From the NCBI GenBank assembly GCA_009760855.2, contig WPIO01000127.1, positions 574,501 through 638,500 of the forward strand: a stretch of DNA of 64,000 nucleotides. The letters are read 5' to 3'. This stretch comes from Cristatella mucedo. Its lineage: Eukaryota > Bryozoa > Phylactolaemata > Cristatellidae. Positions 43,376-49,775 of the stretch are shown in pieces. The notes beneath the pieces are model-generated. The model saw only the letters and a list, made by a program, of their open reading frames with translations. It searched no databases and was not told where the DNA came from. Made by a program: the position numbers and the translations under genes. How positions within the stretch are numbered: position 1 is the first letter of the stretch; the number at the start of each line of letters is the position of its first letter.

Positions 43376-44394
43376 AGGTGCTGCTGCTGCTGCTGCTGCT
43401 GCTGCAATGTTGCCTTTCTCAGTGCTTGCTGCTCCTCTCTATCCCAAAGTGTCAAGTGCTTTGATGCAAATGATACACAGCTCTACTCGTCCTTAATTCT
43501 CTCAGAATTATATTCATCGATTGATAAACGAAACGCCTCTGAAAAAGCACTACGTCCTGGATGTCGGCTGTACGGATGGCAGCTACATGTTCTGCTTAAC
43601 GAAGTAACAAACCCCTCGCAGGACAACGTAAAAGTGGGTCTGAATAAATGATTTCGCACTCCTAGATGGCCCTGGTAGCCCAGGAGGTATGGTGCTCGCT
43701 CTTTATGATGTTGTTTCGGATGTTATAGTGGGCAATCCTATATATTAATACTAATAACATATTCACATGTCCTAAAAATGAAGCATGTCAAATAATAAGT
43801 TAAACAACAGGTACAATTTATGTATTAGCTAGCACATTCACCCTGGCTCTGTGTCTGCTTTGAGAAGCTTTCTGGCACCGGACGCCGGCTTAGTCTTTGC
43901 TGCTGTGCATGGAAGTGTGCATGGAAGTGTGCATGGAAGTGTGCATGCACGTGCAGGCCTGCATCATTTGAGCAGACGGCTTACGGACCCGAAGGTGTAT
44001 CGTTTATTGGTCGGCCACCGCCAGCGCCCCACTACCCTAGTAGTTCAGCGAAACCTGCGGAGCAGCCGACTGCCTGCCTGCGTTGGCAGAGGCCGTCTTA
44101 GAATGGTGTGTCAGTAATCACGTTTTGCCCTTTCATGATGCGATTTACTGTTGAAGGTGTCTGCTCCTTGCATTTTCTGCCACTGCTTTGCACTGTCGCC
44201 TGAGCGGCTGCACGGTCGTCTCTCTGCTCGCCATTCCAGGTATCCTGACCGGCTTGAGTGGATCGTGGGTGCCCGTGTTCTACTACATCGGCGGCAACTT
44301 ACTGTTTGCCTCTCTGCTGGCCGGTAGCTACGGCACGGTGCTGGCTTTGAGGCAGCACCAGTCGCCGGCCAAGCAATCGCAGCATGCCGACTGA
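16990..44394 (+). CDS. Monocarboxylate transporter-like (MCT/SLC16) protein, gene B, five coding exons
   Basis: Joined exons 16990-17089, 28256-28399, 32922-33065, 40917-42059 and 44240-44394 give 1686 bases, 561 residues plus TGA. MCT proteins are 12-helix major-facilitator carriers of lactate, pyruvate and similar solutes, usually in the plasma membrane. The first MCT signature is DVGWAW (24-29, usually DGGWGW). The second is YFSKYRGLAVGISASGNG (147-164). Lys47 in helix 1 lines up with the essential MCT1 lysine, and Glu412/Arg416 in helix 8 with its Asp/Arg pair, which points to proton-coupled transport. Six helices precede a loop of about 155 residues rich in Ala, Gly, Asn and Thr (205-360), and six follow; the tail is short. 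All introns are phase 1. An in-frame TAG four codons upstream fixes the start. Substrate and expression are unknown. I saw no canonical poly(A) signal within about 700 bases of the stop. Confidence 0.88.
17165..17345 (-). mobile_element. SINE-2 copy
   Basis: Reversed tail 'gccctaaaagaactgaatc' (17185-17203), 'gggctcgagcccac' (B-box region, 17231-17244) and a decayed tRNA-like head. Confidence 0.55.
17350..17765 (+). mobile_element. Two consecutive degenerate LINE L-A fragments
   Basis: Two successive WNSLP-DLTTFKKLKT...GPCDSF type C-terminal/3' UTR pieces (about 17440-17580 and 17585-17765), separated by a small deletion or a tandem step. Both are + strand. Confidence 0.5.
17770..17932 (+). 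mobile_element. LINE L-B 3' end
   Basis: The L-B terminal segment in + orientation ('gagacgaagtcagttggcta', 'gcgctatgcaaaactctcc', 'tgtggagttactgac'). It faces the minus-strand L-B copy that begins at about 17975, so the two 3' ends meet. Confidence 0.75.
17975..19710 (-). mobile_element. LINE family L-B, longest copy, with polymerase core fragment
   Basis: The minus strand from right to left reads a reverse-transcriptase start (LPFLSKILEKIVAKQLVEHIK, about 19430-19500), the RT core LALLDLSAAFDTIDHDVLLERL (about 19250-19320), then LNDDKTELLLIG (about 18890), YCNSLLAGLPKKATRPLQL (about 18570-18620) and FSSAGPRLWNSLPQFLRNV (about 18230-18290). The 3' UTR runs to 17975. The frames are separate, and the YADD segment falls in the decayed 19010-19200 interval. 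This is the type copy for L-B here. Confidence 0.85.
19735..22605 (+). mobile_element. LINE family L-A, long copy interrupted by a second L-A
   Basis: The + strand gives the RT entry block SGHVPAPFKKVVVRPLIKK (about 19858-19915), then TALLRVYNDIL-like sequence to 20100. The copy resumes at 21190 with GRVVSLLVLLDLSVGCGDFDHHLLLERL, LQWFRSYLSGRLQ, the catalytic YADD (about 21502-21513), LTDDKTNLL, and the degenerate C-terminus, 3' UTR and hairpin to about 22600. Stops and frameshifts make it dead. The gap 20110-21182 is a younger minus-strand L-A. Confidence 0.85.
20110..21185 (-). mobile_element. Younger LINE L-A nested in an older L-A, 281-codon intact ORF2 C-terminus
   Basis: The minus strand from the right starts just after the YADD motif (LCFDPSRPSS) and reads 281 codons open (21186-20341): FLKLNDDKTNLLAMG, VHAFVTSRLDFCNSLL, LTFRSLHSMAPAYLSD, FGDRAFSSYAPTAWNSLP. 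A complete 3' UTR, hairpin and (ATT)n tail at 20110-20126 follow. An imperfect flanking duplication (acatactta at 20101-20109, acactta at 21183-21189) marks the insertion. It is 5' truncated and lacks the polymerase core, but its open frame and match to 54387-55335 suggest a recent arrival. Confidence 0.88.
22605..22775 (+). mobile_element. SINE-2 copy
   Basis: tRNA-like head 'ctagcggttaagttgcttg', B-box region 'gtgggctcgagccccg', and LINE-like tail 'agattttaagttctcctagg' ending in 'acaaatgaattaaat'. It lies directly after the L-A tail. Confidence 0.65.
22776..23569. other. No recognised feature (intron 1)
   Basis: CTG/CAG-rich patches near 22900-22985; nothing else is supported. Confidence 0.35.
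23570..23740 (-). mobile_element. LINE L-A 3' end
   Basis: 'aataaaaataataaatatg' then 'gcacccttagagaacttaa' and 'gcactttacatatgctg': a reversed L-A terminus with a short 3' UTR. Confidence 0.7.
23740..24347. other. No gene recognised; small direct repeat
   Basis: A 20-base unit (ctgcactcaggcctgcctgc) is repeated twice at about 23921-23960. Open frames over 23832-24250 lie on several frames at once and look like chance products of GC-rich sequence. Confidence 0.35.
24348..24610 (-). mobile_element. LINE L-A 3' UTR copy
   Basis: Reversed (AAT)n, hairpin (24370-24425) and 3' UTR to about 24570, then a short direct repeat of 'cataagcacattcc'. Confidence 0.75.
24765..24920 (-). mobile_element. 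SINE-2 copy with poly(G) run
   Basis: 'atttatatagcgccccaaga' tail, 'gggctcgagcccacgacctc' head. The head is interrupted by a G-run at about 24872-24892. Confidence 0.65.
24921..26339. other. No recognised feature (intron 1)
   Basis: Several frames under 130 codons, none family-like. No repeat match was found within the window. Confidence 0.35.
26340..26510 (+). mobile_element. SINE-2 copy
   Basis: Head 'cggcccaatggctaaggta', B-box region 'catcggctcgagcccc', tail 'agagaataagttctctttcg' ending in T/A-rich sequence. Confidence 0.65.
26715..27510 (+). mobile_element. LINE L-A, 5'-truncated degenerate copy
   Basis: KSAYFQLHNIAKIRACLD, KLVHSFVTSRLDFCNSLL and LTFRSLHSLAPAYL (open 26655-27047), then a shifted FGDHAFSS block. 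The 3' UTR and hairpin (27425-27475) end in ATT-rich sequence. Confidence 0.82.
27510..28255. other. No recognised repeat; end of intron 1
   Basis: AT-rich. 'gtagctggtgtggaaggtcg' near 28000 is vaguely SINE-like. A polypyrimidine patch (28198-28220) precedes the exon 2 acceptor. Confidence 0.35.
28256..28399 (+). CDS. Gene B coding exon 2 (144 bases)
   Basis: The acceptor 'gctgcag' ends at 28255 and the donor is TCCG|gtacgt at 28399/28400; phase 1 at both ends. It encodes residues 34-82: helix 1 with Lys47 (GAAFKLFGMVYVEMLDHF) and most of helix 2 (LYVFSLSGMVAVVSG). The MCT1 block FPKSITVFFKE aligns with AFKLFGMVYVE, placing Lys47 on the functional lysine. Confidence 0.85.
28436..28521. repeat. 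(TC)n microsatellite beside a splice donor
   Basis: An uninterrupted TC run of about 43 units starting about 36 bases inside intron 2. Confidence 0.97.
29035..29510 (+). mobile_element. LINE L-A C-terminal copy, short 3' UTR
   Basis: A 102-codon frame (29037-29345) reads LTFRSLHSLAPAYLSDLL through FGDRAFSSYAPKAWNSLPTCVRTSPDLTTFKKNLKTHLFRTAF. The 3' UTR is deleted between 'accatatta' and the hairpin near 29450. An (ATT)n tail follows. Confidence 0.85.
29650..30330 (+). mobile_element. LINE L-A fragment split by a minus-strand L-A tail
   Basis: The + strand 3' UTR reads to 'gaccttgtgcat' at 29849 and resumes at about 30170 ('gcctgtaacccctaaccat') to a hairpin and tail near 30325. The interruption is a minus L-A (29850-30170) beginning with (AAT)n. 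Confidence 0.75.
29850..30170 (-). mobile_element. Nested LINE L-A 3' insertion
   Basis: (AAT)n at 29850-29876, hairpin, 3' UTR and the first bases of the ORF2 C-terminus, ending at 'gggatgttctg'. It is extremely 5' truncated. Confidence 0.8.
30330..30534 (+). mobile_element. SINE-2 copy with (TA)n tail
   Basis: 'ctagtggttaaggtgcttgc' head, 'gtgggcttaagccccg' B-box region, 'agagattaatttctcttg' tail, then about 39 TA units at 30457-30534 in place of the usual A/T terminus. Confidence 0.75.
30665..30840 (+). mobile_element. LINE L-A 3' UTR and tail
   Basis: Starts at 'tagcgtgctgaccctgtgc' and ends after the hairpin (30775-30822) in (ATT)n. A GCAT tetramer run (30843-30860) follows. Confidence 0.85.
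30930..31000 (-). mobile_element. SINE-1 tail remnant
   Basis: 'atttatatggcggcagaaga' and 'cctttgtggctatcagccc' match the reversed SINE-1 body. The head is lost. Confidence 0.45.
31000..31557. other. No recognised feature (intron 2)
   Basis: No repeat or exon was recognised. Confidence 0.35.
31558..32360 (+). mobile_element. LINE L-A, 5'-truncated copy
   Basis: From SAYFQLHDIAKIRACLDKDTTSKLGHAFVTSRLDF (31555-31665), with a stop in the LQLA block. An open 31836-32117 stretch reads LTFRSLHSMAPPYLSD ... FGDSAFCSYAPKAWNSLP. A complete 3' UTR, hairpin (32288-32333) and ATT-rich tail follow. Confidence 0.85.
32378..32470 (+). mobile_element. LINE/SINE 3' tail remnant
   Basis: 'cttgcagcaagttctcaagtgctaagatagagattatg' and 'aagggtgcat' form a diverged hairpin terminus just after another L-A. 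Confidence 0.45.
32607..32628. repeat. (GATCA)n short repeat
   Basis: About four GATCA units in tandem. Confidence 0.8.
32922..33065 (+). CDS. Gene B coding exon 3 (144 bases)
   Basis: The acceptor 'cttgcag' ends at 32921 and the donor is TACG|gtgagt at 33065/33066; phase 1 at both ends, exactly the length of exon 2. It encodes residues 82-130: GPLVSMLIHKTS closes helix 2, FVAATGSLCMAAGIVGTGF is helix 3 and MEVTFITWGLIYG starts helix 4. The GPLVS...VNR-like loop before helix 3 is the usual MFS A-loop position, although its R/K pattern is weak here. Confidence 0.85.
33979..34145 (-). mobile_element. (TA)n plus SINE-2 copy
   Basis: About 17 TA units (33979-34012) are followed by the reversed SINE-2: 'tagcgccccaagagaactta', 'gggctcgagcccacgacctc', then 'gcgccttaaccaccgtacc' at the head. 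This is the cleanest minus-strand SINE-2. Confidence 0.75.
35227..35548. repeat. TC/TCTG-rich simple sequence
   Basis: Imperfect tctctctg-type repeat over about 320 bases. It produces long open frames on both strands that are not genes. Confidence 0.95.
35626..36000 (-). mobile_element. (AAT)n and LINE L-A copy
   Basis: Eleven AAT units (35627-35659), hairpin, 3' UTR (35710-35900) and the DLTTF...WNSLP segment reversed, truncated at about 36000. Confidence 0.82.
37660..39000 (+). mobile_element. Ancient, heavily decayed LINE (CR1/L2-like)
   Basis: Scattered blocks in order: SPAFDEIDQQVLLECLQKCLGISGSVL (RT core, about 37857-37935), a YADD-equivalent zone near 38110 and VKSAYIKL-like (38415-38435). 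The C-terminus LKSFRDLAISSYAPKVCNLL (38855-38915) is followed by DLPLFRSQLKRMDSNHF. Stops and shifts separate the blocks. It is more diverged than the L-A copies and may be a separate lineage. Confidence 0.65.
39073..39376 (+). repeat. Inverted repeat arm 1 (foldback pair)
   Basis: Outer end 'gtaggggctcgtgggc' (39073-39088) and inner end 'ccacgtgacggcgatg' (39361-39376) are exact reverse complements of 40263-40278 and 39992-40007. Matching blocks between include 'gctgctccggagcacgcg' and the 'cgtgccggcaaggag' region. The arms are of similar length but clearly diverged. Confidence 0.8.
39490..39650 (+). mobile_element. Diverged SINE-1 between the inverted arms
   Basis: 'tcatgagttcaagtcctgc' (B box), 'gcaagcagcggtgataaccg' body and 'aggctgttgaatcagcc' terminus. 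Confidence 0.55.
39690..39780 (+). mobile_element. LINE/SINE-2 hairpin terminus remnant
   Basis: 'cttgtaaagcacctggtcag' and 'agattgggttatctctgga' form a diverged hairpin end. Confidence 0.4.
39992..40278 (-). repeat. Inverted repeat arm 2 (foldback pair)
   Basis: Reverse complement of arm 1 with a spacer of about 615 bases between the inner ends. No transposase frame was seen. It may be two opposed copies of one element or one foldback transposon. Confidence 0.8.
40688..40745. repeat. (TG)n-rich tract
   Basis: Interrupted TG/GTGTGC tract before the exon 4 acceptor region. Confidence 0.9.
40917..42059 (+). CDS. Gene B coding exon 4 (1143 bases)
   Basis: The acceptor 'gcattgcag' ends at 40916 and the donor is GCCG|gtgagc at 42059/42060; phase 1 at both ends. 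It encodes residues 130-511: helix 4 remainder, signature YFSKYRGLAVGISASGNG, helices 5-6, the long central loop (about 205-360, with EEEEGPERLE and an Ala/Thr/Asn-rich stretch), then helices 7-11. Helix 8 holds GAFEIFCRGFHGW with Glu412 and Arg416, spaced as the Asp/Arg pair of MCT1. The exon is strongly GC-rich, with G/C at most third positions, unlike its introns. The frame is open back to 40799, but the acceptor and the exon 3 phase set the true start. Confidence 0.87.
43343..43405. repeat. (CTG)n trinucleotide repeat
   Basis: Two CTG runs of about eight to nine units each, separated by one 'caggtg' interruption, inside intron 4. Confidence 0.95.
43903..43946. repeat. 12-base tandem repeat
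   Basis: Three to four copies of 'gtgtgcatggaa', the last one diverging. Confidence 0.9.
44240..44394 (+). CDS. Gene B terminal coding exon 5
   Basis: The acceptor 'ccattccag' ends at 44239. The exon enters in phase 1 and reads residues 511-561 to TGA at 44392-44394. It encodes ILTGLSGSWVPVFYYIGGN, helix 12 and a short hydrophilic tail. Its match to the gene A terminal exon (2525-2676) supports both calls. Confidence 0.86.
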
Positions 44395-45671
44395 GAGTAT
44401 GCGGCGGTGCCATCTGGTGACTGACGCATGGCGAGTGCTCATCCAACAGCTCGTGCAGCAGCTATTGCGTGGTTCAGTAGCTCGGGGCCGCTGCGGCTGC
44501 TTCATGGCAAGCCTCGATCTAGTCGAGTCTACACCCAGCGGCTTGCCTCTTCCGCTGTACTAAATAGGTCACCCGCCACCACAGCCCAGTGTTCTATCTG
44601 ACGGGAAGCCTGTTTATTCGATGGTTACTATTTATTGTCGACTCGGAATGACTACGAATTTGTATCTAGTTGAGGATCAGCTGCACTCTTGTTTTAACTG
44701 AACACAAGCCAACGTCATTGTAGCTGCTGCAAACGCTAGCGAGTAGATGGATAACAACTAAAGTCTGAGTCACGTGCAAACCAGCTTTCCTTTGCTCAGG
44801 ACTCGTCATGACTGAGCAGTGTTTCGACTTGCAGACTGTGCCACAGCCCTTGACCGTCTTAGCTAGCTTCTTCCAACCTAAAAATCCTTCAGCTAGTCAA
44901 AGCTAAGTTGTACGGGTAGTAAATGAATTGCATAGCTGCAGCATCGTCCCCCCTGATCTTCAGAGAGTGCAGCCCCTGAGTGCTGCCGGTGCTCGGTGTT
45001 GCATTTCCACATCTAGCTAGCTGCTGCTGAATAGCGTCCTGGAGCCGTGACGTCTTGATAAATAATAACCCACCATAGTGGAGTGCCATAGGGGCTACTC
45101 TTGTCTGAGGACAACCGATTAGCTGCAGCAACATTTGCATTTGGATGATGCACAAGGACATGCAGAATGACTCATACGGACGAAGCAAGAGCTGTTTAAA
45201 GCAGGCGGATCGATGCAATACATGCAGATGAATATGAACGGGCAATGCCGTCAAAATCCGAAACTTGTAGCTTCGTTTTAATTCAGTCGAGGCAGGAGAG
45301 AGTCGCAATTCCCCCTCTCTTTCTCTCTCTCTCTTCCTCTCGCCCCTTCTCTCTCTAGAGCTTCATGATTTTGGTGCAGATCAGCTTTAAATGCTGTCTG
45401 ATAAAGATAGACTCGAGGCAAGCAGCTTAACACCCCTAGGCACAGGAACCGGGGGCAGGGCCGGGGGCTCACCGAGGAATACATTTGATGCTAGGAGCAA
45501 GCAAGCGAGGAGCAGCATGAGGCAGGAGCAAGAGCATGTGAGCTTGAGATGGGCAGCTTGAGATGTGAGTTTGAGATATGAGCTTGAGATGGGCAGCGGC
45601 ACTTTAAAGTCAATGCCATACTGCTTGATGGCAAGGCAAGCTGTGCAGACTAAAGAGTAAAAAATCGGTTA
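44395..45671. other. Gene B 3' UTR and intergenic DNA
   Basis: The 3' end of the transcript cannot be placed: no AATAAA or ATTAAA was seen up to about 45100. A TC-rich tract occupies 45311-45358, and short AGCTTGAGATG-type repeats lie at 45538-45598. Confidence 0.4.
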
Positions 45672-45835
45672 GCTGATCCGACATCCTCATTTATATATAG
45701 CAGCAGAAGAGCTTTACCGGCTATCACAGCCACTTGCTGCAGTGGGTAGTAAAGAATCGCCTAGTGCAAGCTCGAACCCACAAACTGGTTCGCGAAGAGC
45801 TAGCTCCTTACCCATGGGCTAAGAAGCAGGGATCA
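45672..45835 (-). mobile_element. Diverged SINE-1 copy
   Basis: Reversed body 'agcagcagaagagctttacc', 'ggctatcacagccacttgc' and B-box side 'gcaagctcgaacccacaaac', then a head ending 'cttacccatgggctaa'. Confidence 0.55.
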
Positions 45836-46149
45836 AGTATTGGGATGTCTTGCAGTTGACTTGTTCACCACAGACTGGCCTAGTTACAGAATGTTGCATC
45901 AGCTGGACAATTCTTACTGCACATTAGTCGTTGGAGCGTGAGATGCAGCAGATTTAGCAGAGATGCCAAAGTTTAGATGGGCTGTAAGGGCCCGTCCAGC
46001 ATTGCTGCTGCTCGGGACCTGCCCTCCTCCTTCGACCTGACAATGTGAAAGACTTGTCTTTGAAGTGCTCGAAAAAGCTCTTTGACCCCTGTGGAAACTT
46101 TATATTTATTTATTTTTTATTATAACTACTTACCTAACAGTCAAAGCTC

Positions 46150-46320
46150 GTAATGGCTCACTAGGTAAGGCGGTTGCTTTTCACGACCTCGGCCCCGAGG
46201 TCGTGGGTTCGAATCCTGTAGTGGGCGATCCTGTATCGCCACTGCAAGCCGTGGTGATAGCCACCAAGGCTCTTCTGTCGCTATTCAAAAATAGGCTGTT
46301 AAATCAGCTAGTATTTATTT
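46150..46320 (+). mobile_element. SINE-1 copy
   Basis: 'aatggctcactaggtaaggc' head, 'cgacctcggccccgaggtcg', B box 'gggttcgaatcctg' (46204-46217), body and tail 'aggctgttaaatcagct', ending in TATTTATT repeats. Confidence 0.85.
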
Positions 46321-46821
46321 ATTTATTTAAACCTCATGAGAATGTCGGGCAAGCCCGTAGTTTCTTGCCAAACTGCCACCCGGGAAGTCCATTTCGACAG
46401 ATAAAAATGAGTGCTCGCCCTAATTGAAGGGCCTTAGGCGGCTTGACAGGCGTCACTGGGTGCATCTAAAAAGTCCGTTTAGCAGTTCAAACAACAGGAT
46501 CCTACATACCTTGATGTCCTCTGTCGAAACGCTGTGAATCTGTGCGGTGAATATGAGCCGCTCGAGGTCGTGACAATCGAAGGATCGCCGCGTGCCTATT
46601 CAATGGTTTAGCTCACGCAATTCTGACATTCTGACATCCCACTGGTCAAGCTCACCCCCGGCCGAAGGATCGCTTGGCAGATGGGAGGGGGCGGGGCGGG
46701 TCAGATGGCTCGATAGCCGTTGCTCATTTGATCTCAGAACGATCCCACACCACACCTGAACGCTGAATGTTGACTTCCTGACGCCGCTTGTCTGCATAGT
46801 CTCAGGTGAAGCGCCTTAAGT

Positions 46822-46990
46822 TGTGATGGCACACTAGGTAAGGCGGTCGCTTTACACGACCTCGCTCCTGAGGTCGTGGGTTCGAATCCTGTGGTGGGTG
46901 GTTTTTTATCGCGGCTGCAAGCACTGATGATAGCCGTCAAGGCTCTTCTGTCGCTATACAAAAAAGGCTGTTAAATCAGCTAATATTTTT
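46822..46990 (+). mobile_element. SINE-1 copy
   Basis: 'gatggcacactaggtaaggc' head, B box 'gggttcgaatcctg' near 46878, tail 'aggctgttaaatcagct' and a short T run. It lies only about 500 bases from the previous copy, in the same orientation. Confidence 0.85.
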
Positions 46991-47149
46991 TTAAAGTTAT
47001 TATCGGCAAGTAGTCTTGCACTTTTATAGTCTCTGCGGAGCACCGTTCGCTTATCATCGGGCGCCCGCCAAGCGCTCGGTGAGTCTTCGTTAGTTTGTAT
47101 CATTAATCCGTTAGTATTCTTAATTGGTTTCACATACGTACGCTGGGGG

Positions 47150-48060
47150 CCCTCGAATTCTTAGCAGCATGCTGTGCTGATTTTCGGTAGCTCATTTTCC
47201 CGGCGATTCTTCAACGGAACGATCGTGATAGCCTACGGTAGCCCCGCCCGGAAGAGACCGGCTCGGAGCTTGAAGCTCCCAGAAGGGGCACCTCGAGAAA
47301 CGACTCGTCGGCGACTCGCTGTGCTTCGGGGCGGAAGGGGGTTAAGGCTGGAGGCTAAAGCCCCTCCCACTCCGAAGGTCTGGCTGCTGCAGCGGAGGGG
47401 CGGAACTGCCCAGCCAATATATATATATACAGTCGCTCGACACGGCCTTTGCTAAAAATTAACTGATTGGGTGAGCGCCCCCTCCCCCGGAGGCCCGAAA
47501 ACCCTTGCCAGTAGGCTACTGCGCTTCCGGTGTGGAACTTCGTAGACTCAAACTTCATAGCTCAAAATACTACATAAAATACATACTCGAACTTCATAGC
47601 TCAAAGACGCATGTCGGGCGGCAAACTGCCGGTGCCCGGACTAGCCTGCTGATTCGGTGCGCAGCTGCGGCCGCTCTTGCTGAGATGGGGCTATAAAAAA
47701 GAGACGCCACTCGTCGCATGTGCCCGGCGCGTCATTGCCTGGGTGCCGTGCGCGCGTTCGTCGTTCCTCACCTCGCACTTAAGGTCAGCTCCCAGAGGAG
47801 CTGTTGCTATTTTCGCACCGGAGTGGCTGAGGTAAATTATTTTCTACCGAGTTGCAATGAAGCCTGCAGAGCATTGAGCATTGGCGTGAAATTACACGGA
47901 CTCTTTTAATGGGACGCTGTTGCAAACACTCGCTGTGCGGCTTCGACTTCCGGGCGGGAACTGTGCCGCAAACGCAGCAGCGCTGCACGTAACGCGGTGC
48001 CGTCTCTCGGCCGTCGCGCAGCACCGATGCTCGCAGGTATGCCGACATTATTAAGGCATG
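47150..48060 (+). promoter_or_regulatory. GC-rich block with TATA-like box, candidate promoter
   Basis: CG-dense sequence with a TATA-like 'ctataaaaaag' at about 47690-47700, and a further TATATATATA at 47419. Downstream lies AAG|gtcagc, a donor-like junction (about 47780). A + frame from 48058 (MAATKSAPWYLGVGKCLFDSNGELQAIDSG) runs into repeat U1. It may be the promoter and first exon of an unrecognised gene, or part of the U1 element. No family is recognised. Confidence 0.25.
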
Positions 48061-48114
48061 GCGGCGACGAAGAGCGCCCCTTGGTACCTTGGCGTAGGCA
48101 AGTGTCTGTTCGAC

Positions 48115-48510
48115 AGCAACGGCGAGTTACAGGCTATCGACAGCGGCCACGACGTACTCCAATGGCTCCGCGGCCTTAAAGCTCACCTGATTGAACAGCC
48201 TCATTTTTATAGCGGCAGAAGAGCCTTTACGGCTATCCCCATCGCTCTTAGCCTGCGTAAAGAAGCGCCCGCTGCAGGACTCAAAACCGACGACCTGGGT
48301 AGCGAAGAGCGAGCAGCCAGCGCCTCTTGAGCTAGAACCCAGTTCTAGAGCTCAAATCAGCTCCAATGCCAATCCGGAAACGCAAGTTACTGCCTACATC
48401 ATTGCGGCGTCGGCTTTTATGCGGCCTCGGTTATAGACTATCGCAGGATCAATTCAGAAATAATGAATACCGCTCCTAATCTGGTGATTTAGCTGCCGTT
48501 TTGATGCACA
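48115..48510 (+). repeat. Unclassified repeat U1, copy 3, split by SINE-1
   Basis: Left part (48125-48183) matches 8020-8065 and right part (48350-48505) matches 8060-8240 in order. Between them sits a reversed SINE-1 (48187-48345) flanked by a short 'agctc' duplication. The left part reads DSGHDVLQWLRGLKA in one frame. Confidence 0.5.
48187..48345 (-). mobile_element. SINE-1 copy inserted in repeat U1
   Basis: 'tgattgaacagcctcattt', 'atagcggcagaagagccttt' and 'acggctatccccatcgc', then the decayed B-box side 'ctgcaggactcaaaacc'. Confidence 0.7.
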
Positions 48511-49490
48511 TTTCTTTGAACTGGTTCTGGGCGGAGCGCCTTTTGGAAGGAGCTCCGGGCTTCCCAGAATTCCCAGAATTGGGAATGGATGCTTTTTATC
48601 TCAGAGGTTTAAAGAAGAAGAAGAGATATTCTTTTCGATCTACTTTGGCGCGCCGCTTCGGCGGCTTTATCTTGTCAGGAGGAGACAACTACTGCTCTAA
48701 ATGGTATGTGCAAGCTTACCGGCCGAGCAACCTTCGGGGCGCAGCATCCGGCCCAATCGTGATGTTAGTAATGAGAGAACGCTACTGTAGCACCGCGAGG
48801 AAAGTAAATCTCTTTCTCATAAAATATGCCGGAGAGGAAGTACCACGATTGGTTTTTTACAGTGTGAACATTATCAGCACGCAAAGGACGCATCGCACTG
48901 ACGGAACGCATGGCGTGAGGGCTTCTCTCTTACCTGTCATCGAGCGAACGGGATGCTGTGACTAGTAGTTCGGAATTCGTTCCAGACTATGAGAGCACAA
49001 GAAGTGATGGCGCGGTATCCAAAGAAGATTCGAGGCTGCTTGCTGACAGATTGCTACGTGACGGAGCCGCAAGAGCATGGAAGCACGAGCACGAGATTAT
49101 AGGAATCCCGATTACGAAGTGTTTCGGATGGGTAGGCCGGAGCAAGAGCGTGGTGGCGAGAGCACCTAAAAGTGAGCGACAGTAATGAATGAGCACGCAT
49201 ACCTAACGCCATGGTGACAGACCTCGAAGAATAATTTACGGTCGATTTATCTTTCTCAGACGATAGATCAACCAGAAAAAGGGCGCGAGAAGGATATGCT
49301 GCAAGTAGGACTAGTCACATGCTGCTACTCAGATGAGTCATCCACTAGGGCTCAGATGAGTCACATGTTATAACTAGCGAGAGTCGCATGCAAGTACTTG
49401 GGCAAGTACGTAATTAATCGTGTTCACTAGCGTTGGATCGGCTGCTTCGAGGCAGAGAAGAAAACGAGAGAGAATGATAGGGGAGGAGGA
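48510..49490. other. No gene recognised
   Basis: A + frame of 154 codons (48501-48965) is open but matches no family I know and has no splice-like partner. I do not call it. Short direct repeats of 'agatgagtcac' occur near 49330-49360. Confidence 0.35.
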
Positions 49491-49496
49491 ATCAGG

Positions 49497-49592
49497 AGAG
49501 TTTGAGAGAGATAGAAAGAGAATGAGAGAAAGATAGAGAGGAAGCGAGAAAGAAAGAGAGAGAGGGAGAGAGAGCGAGAATGAGAGAGAGAA

Positions 49593-49684
<92 letters not shown>

Positions 49685-49708
49685 AGAAGAGAGAGAGAGA
49701 ACGAGCGA

Positions 49709-49772
<64 letters not shown>
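49497..49772. repeat. (GA)n-rich microsatellite
   Basis: Long GA dinucleotide runs with small interruptions over about 275 bases. Leucine/serine-rich frames on the minus strand here are artefacts. Confidence 0.97.

Positions 49773-49775
<3 letters not shown>

Larger units (their letters stand above)
42060..44239 (+). other. Gene B intron 4 (2.2 kb)
   Basis: gtgagc at 42060 to 'cattccag' ending at 44239. No LINE or SINE was recognised in 42060-43330; the notable contents are the CTG run and a 12-base tandem repeat. Confidence 0.75.

Noticed and set aside
48501-48965. 154-codon + frame (MMHISLNWFW...)
   Set aside because: No recognisable domain, no splice support and a mixed composition. Kept as unassigned, though transcription data could revive it.
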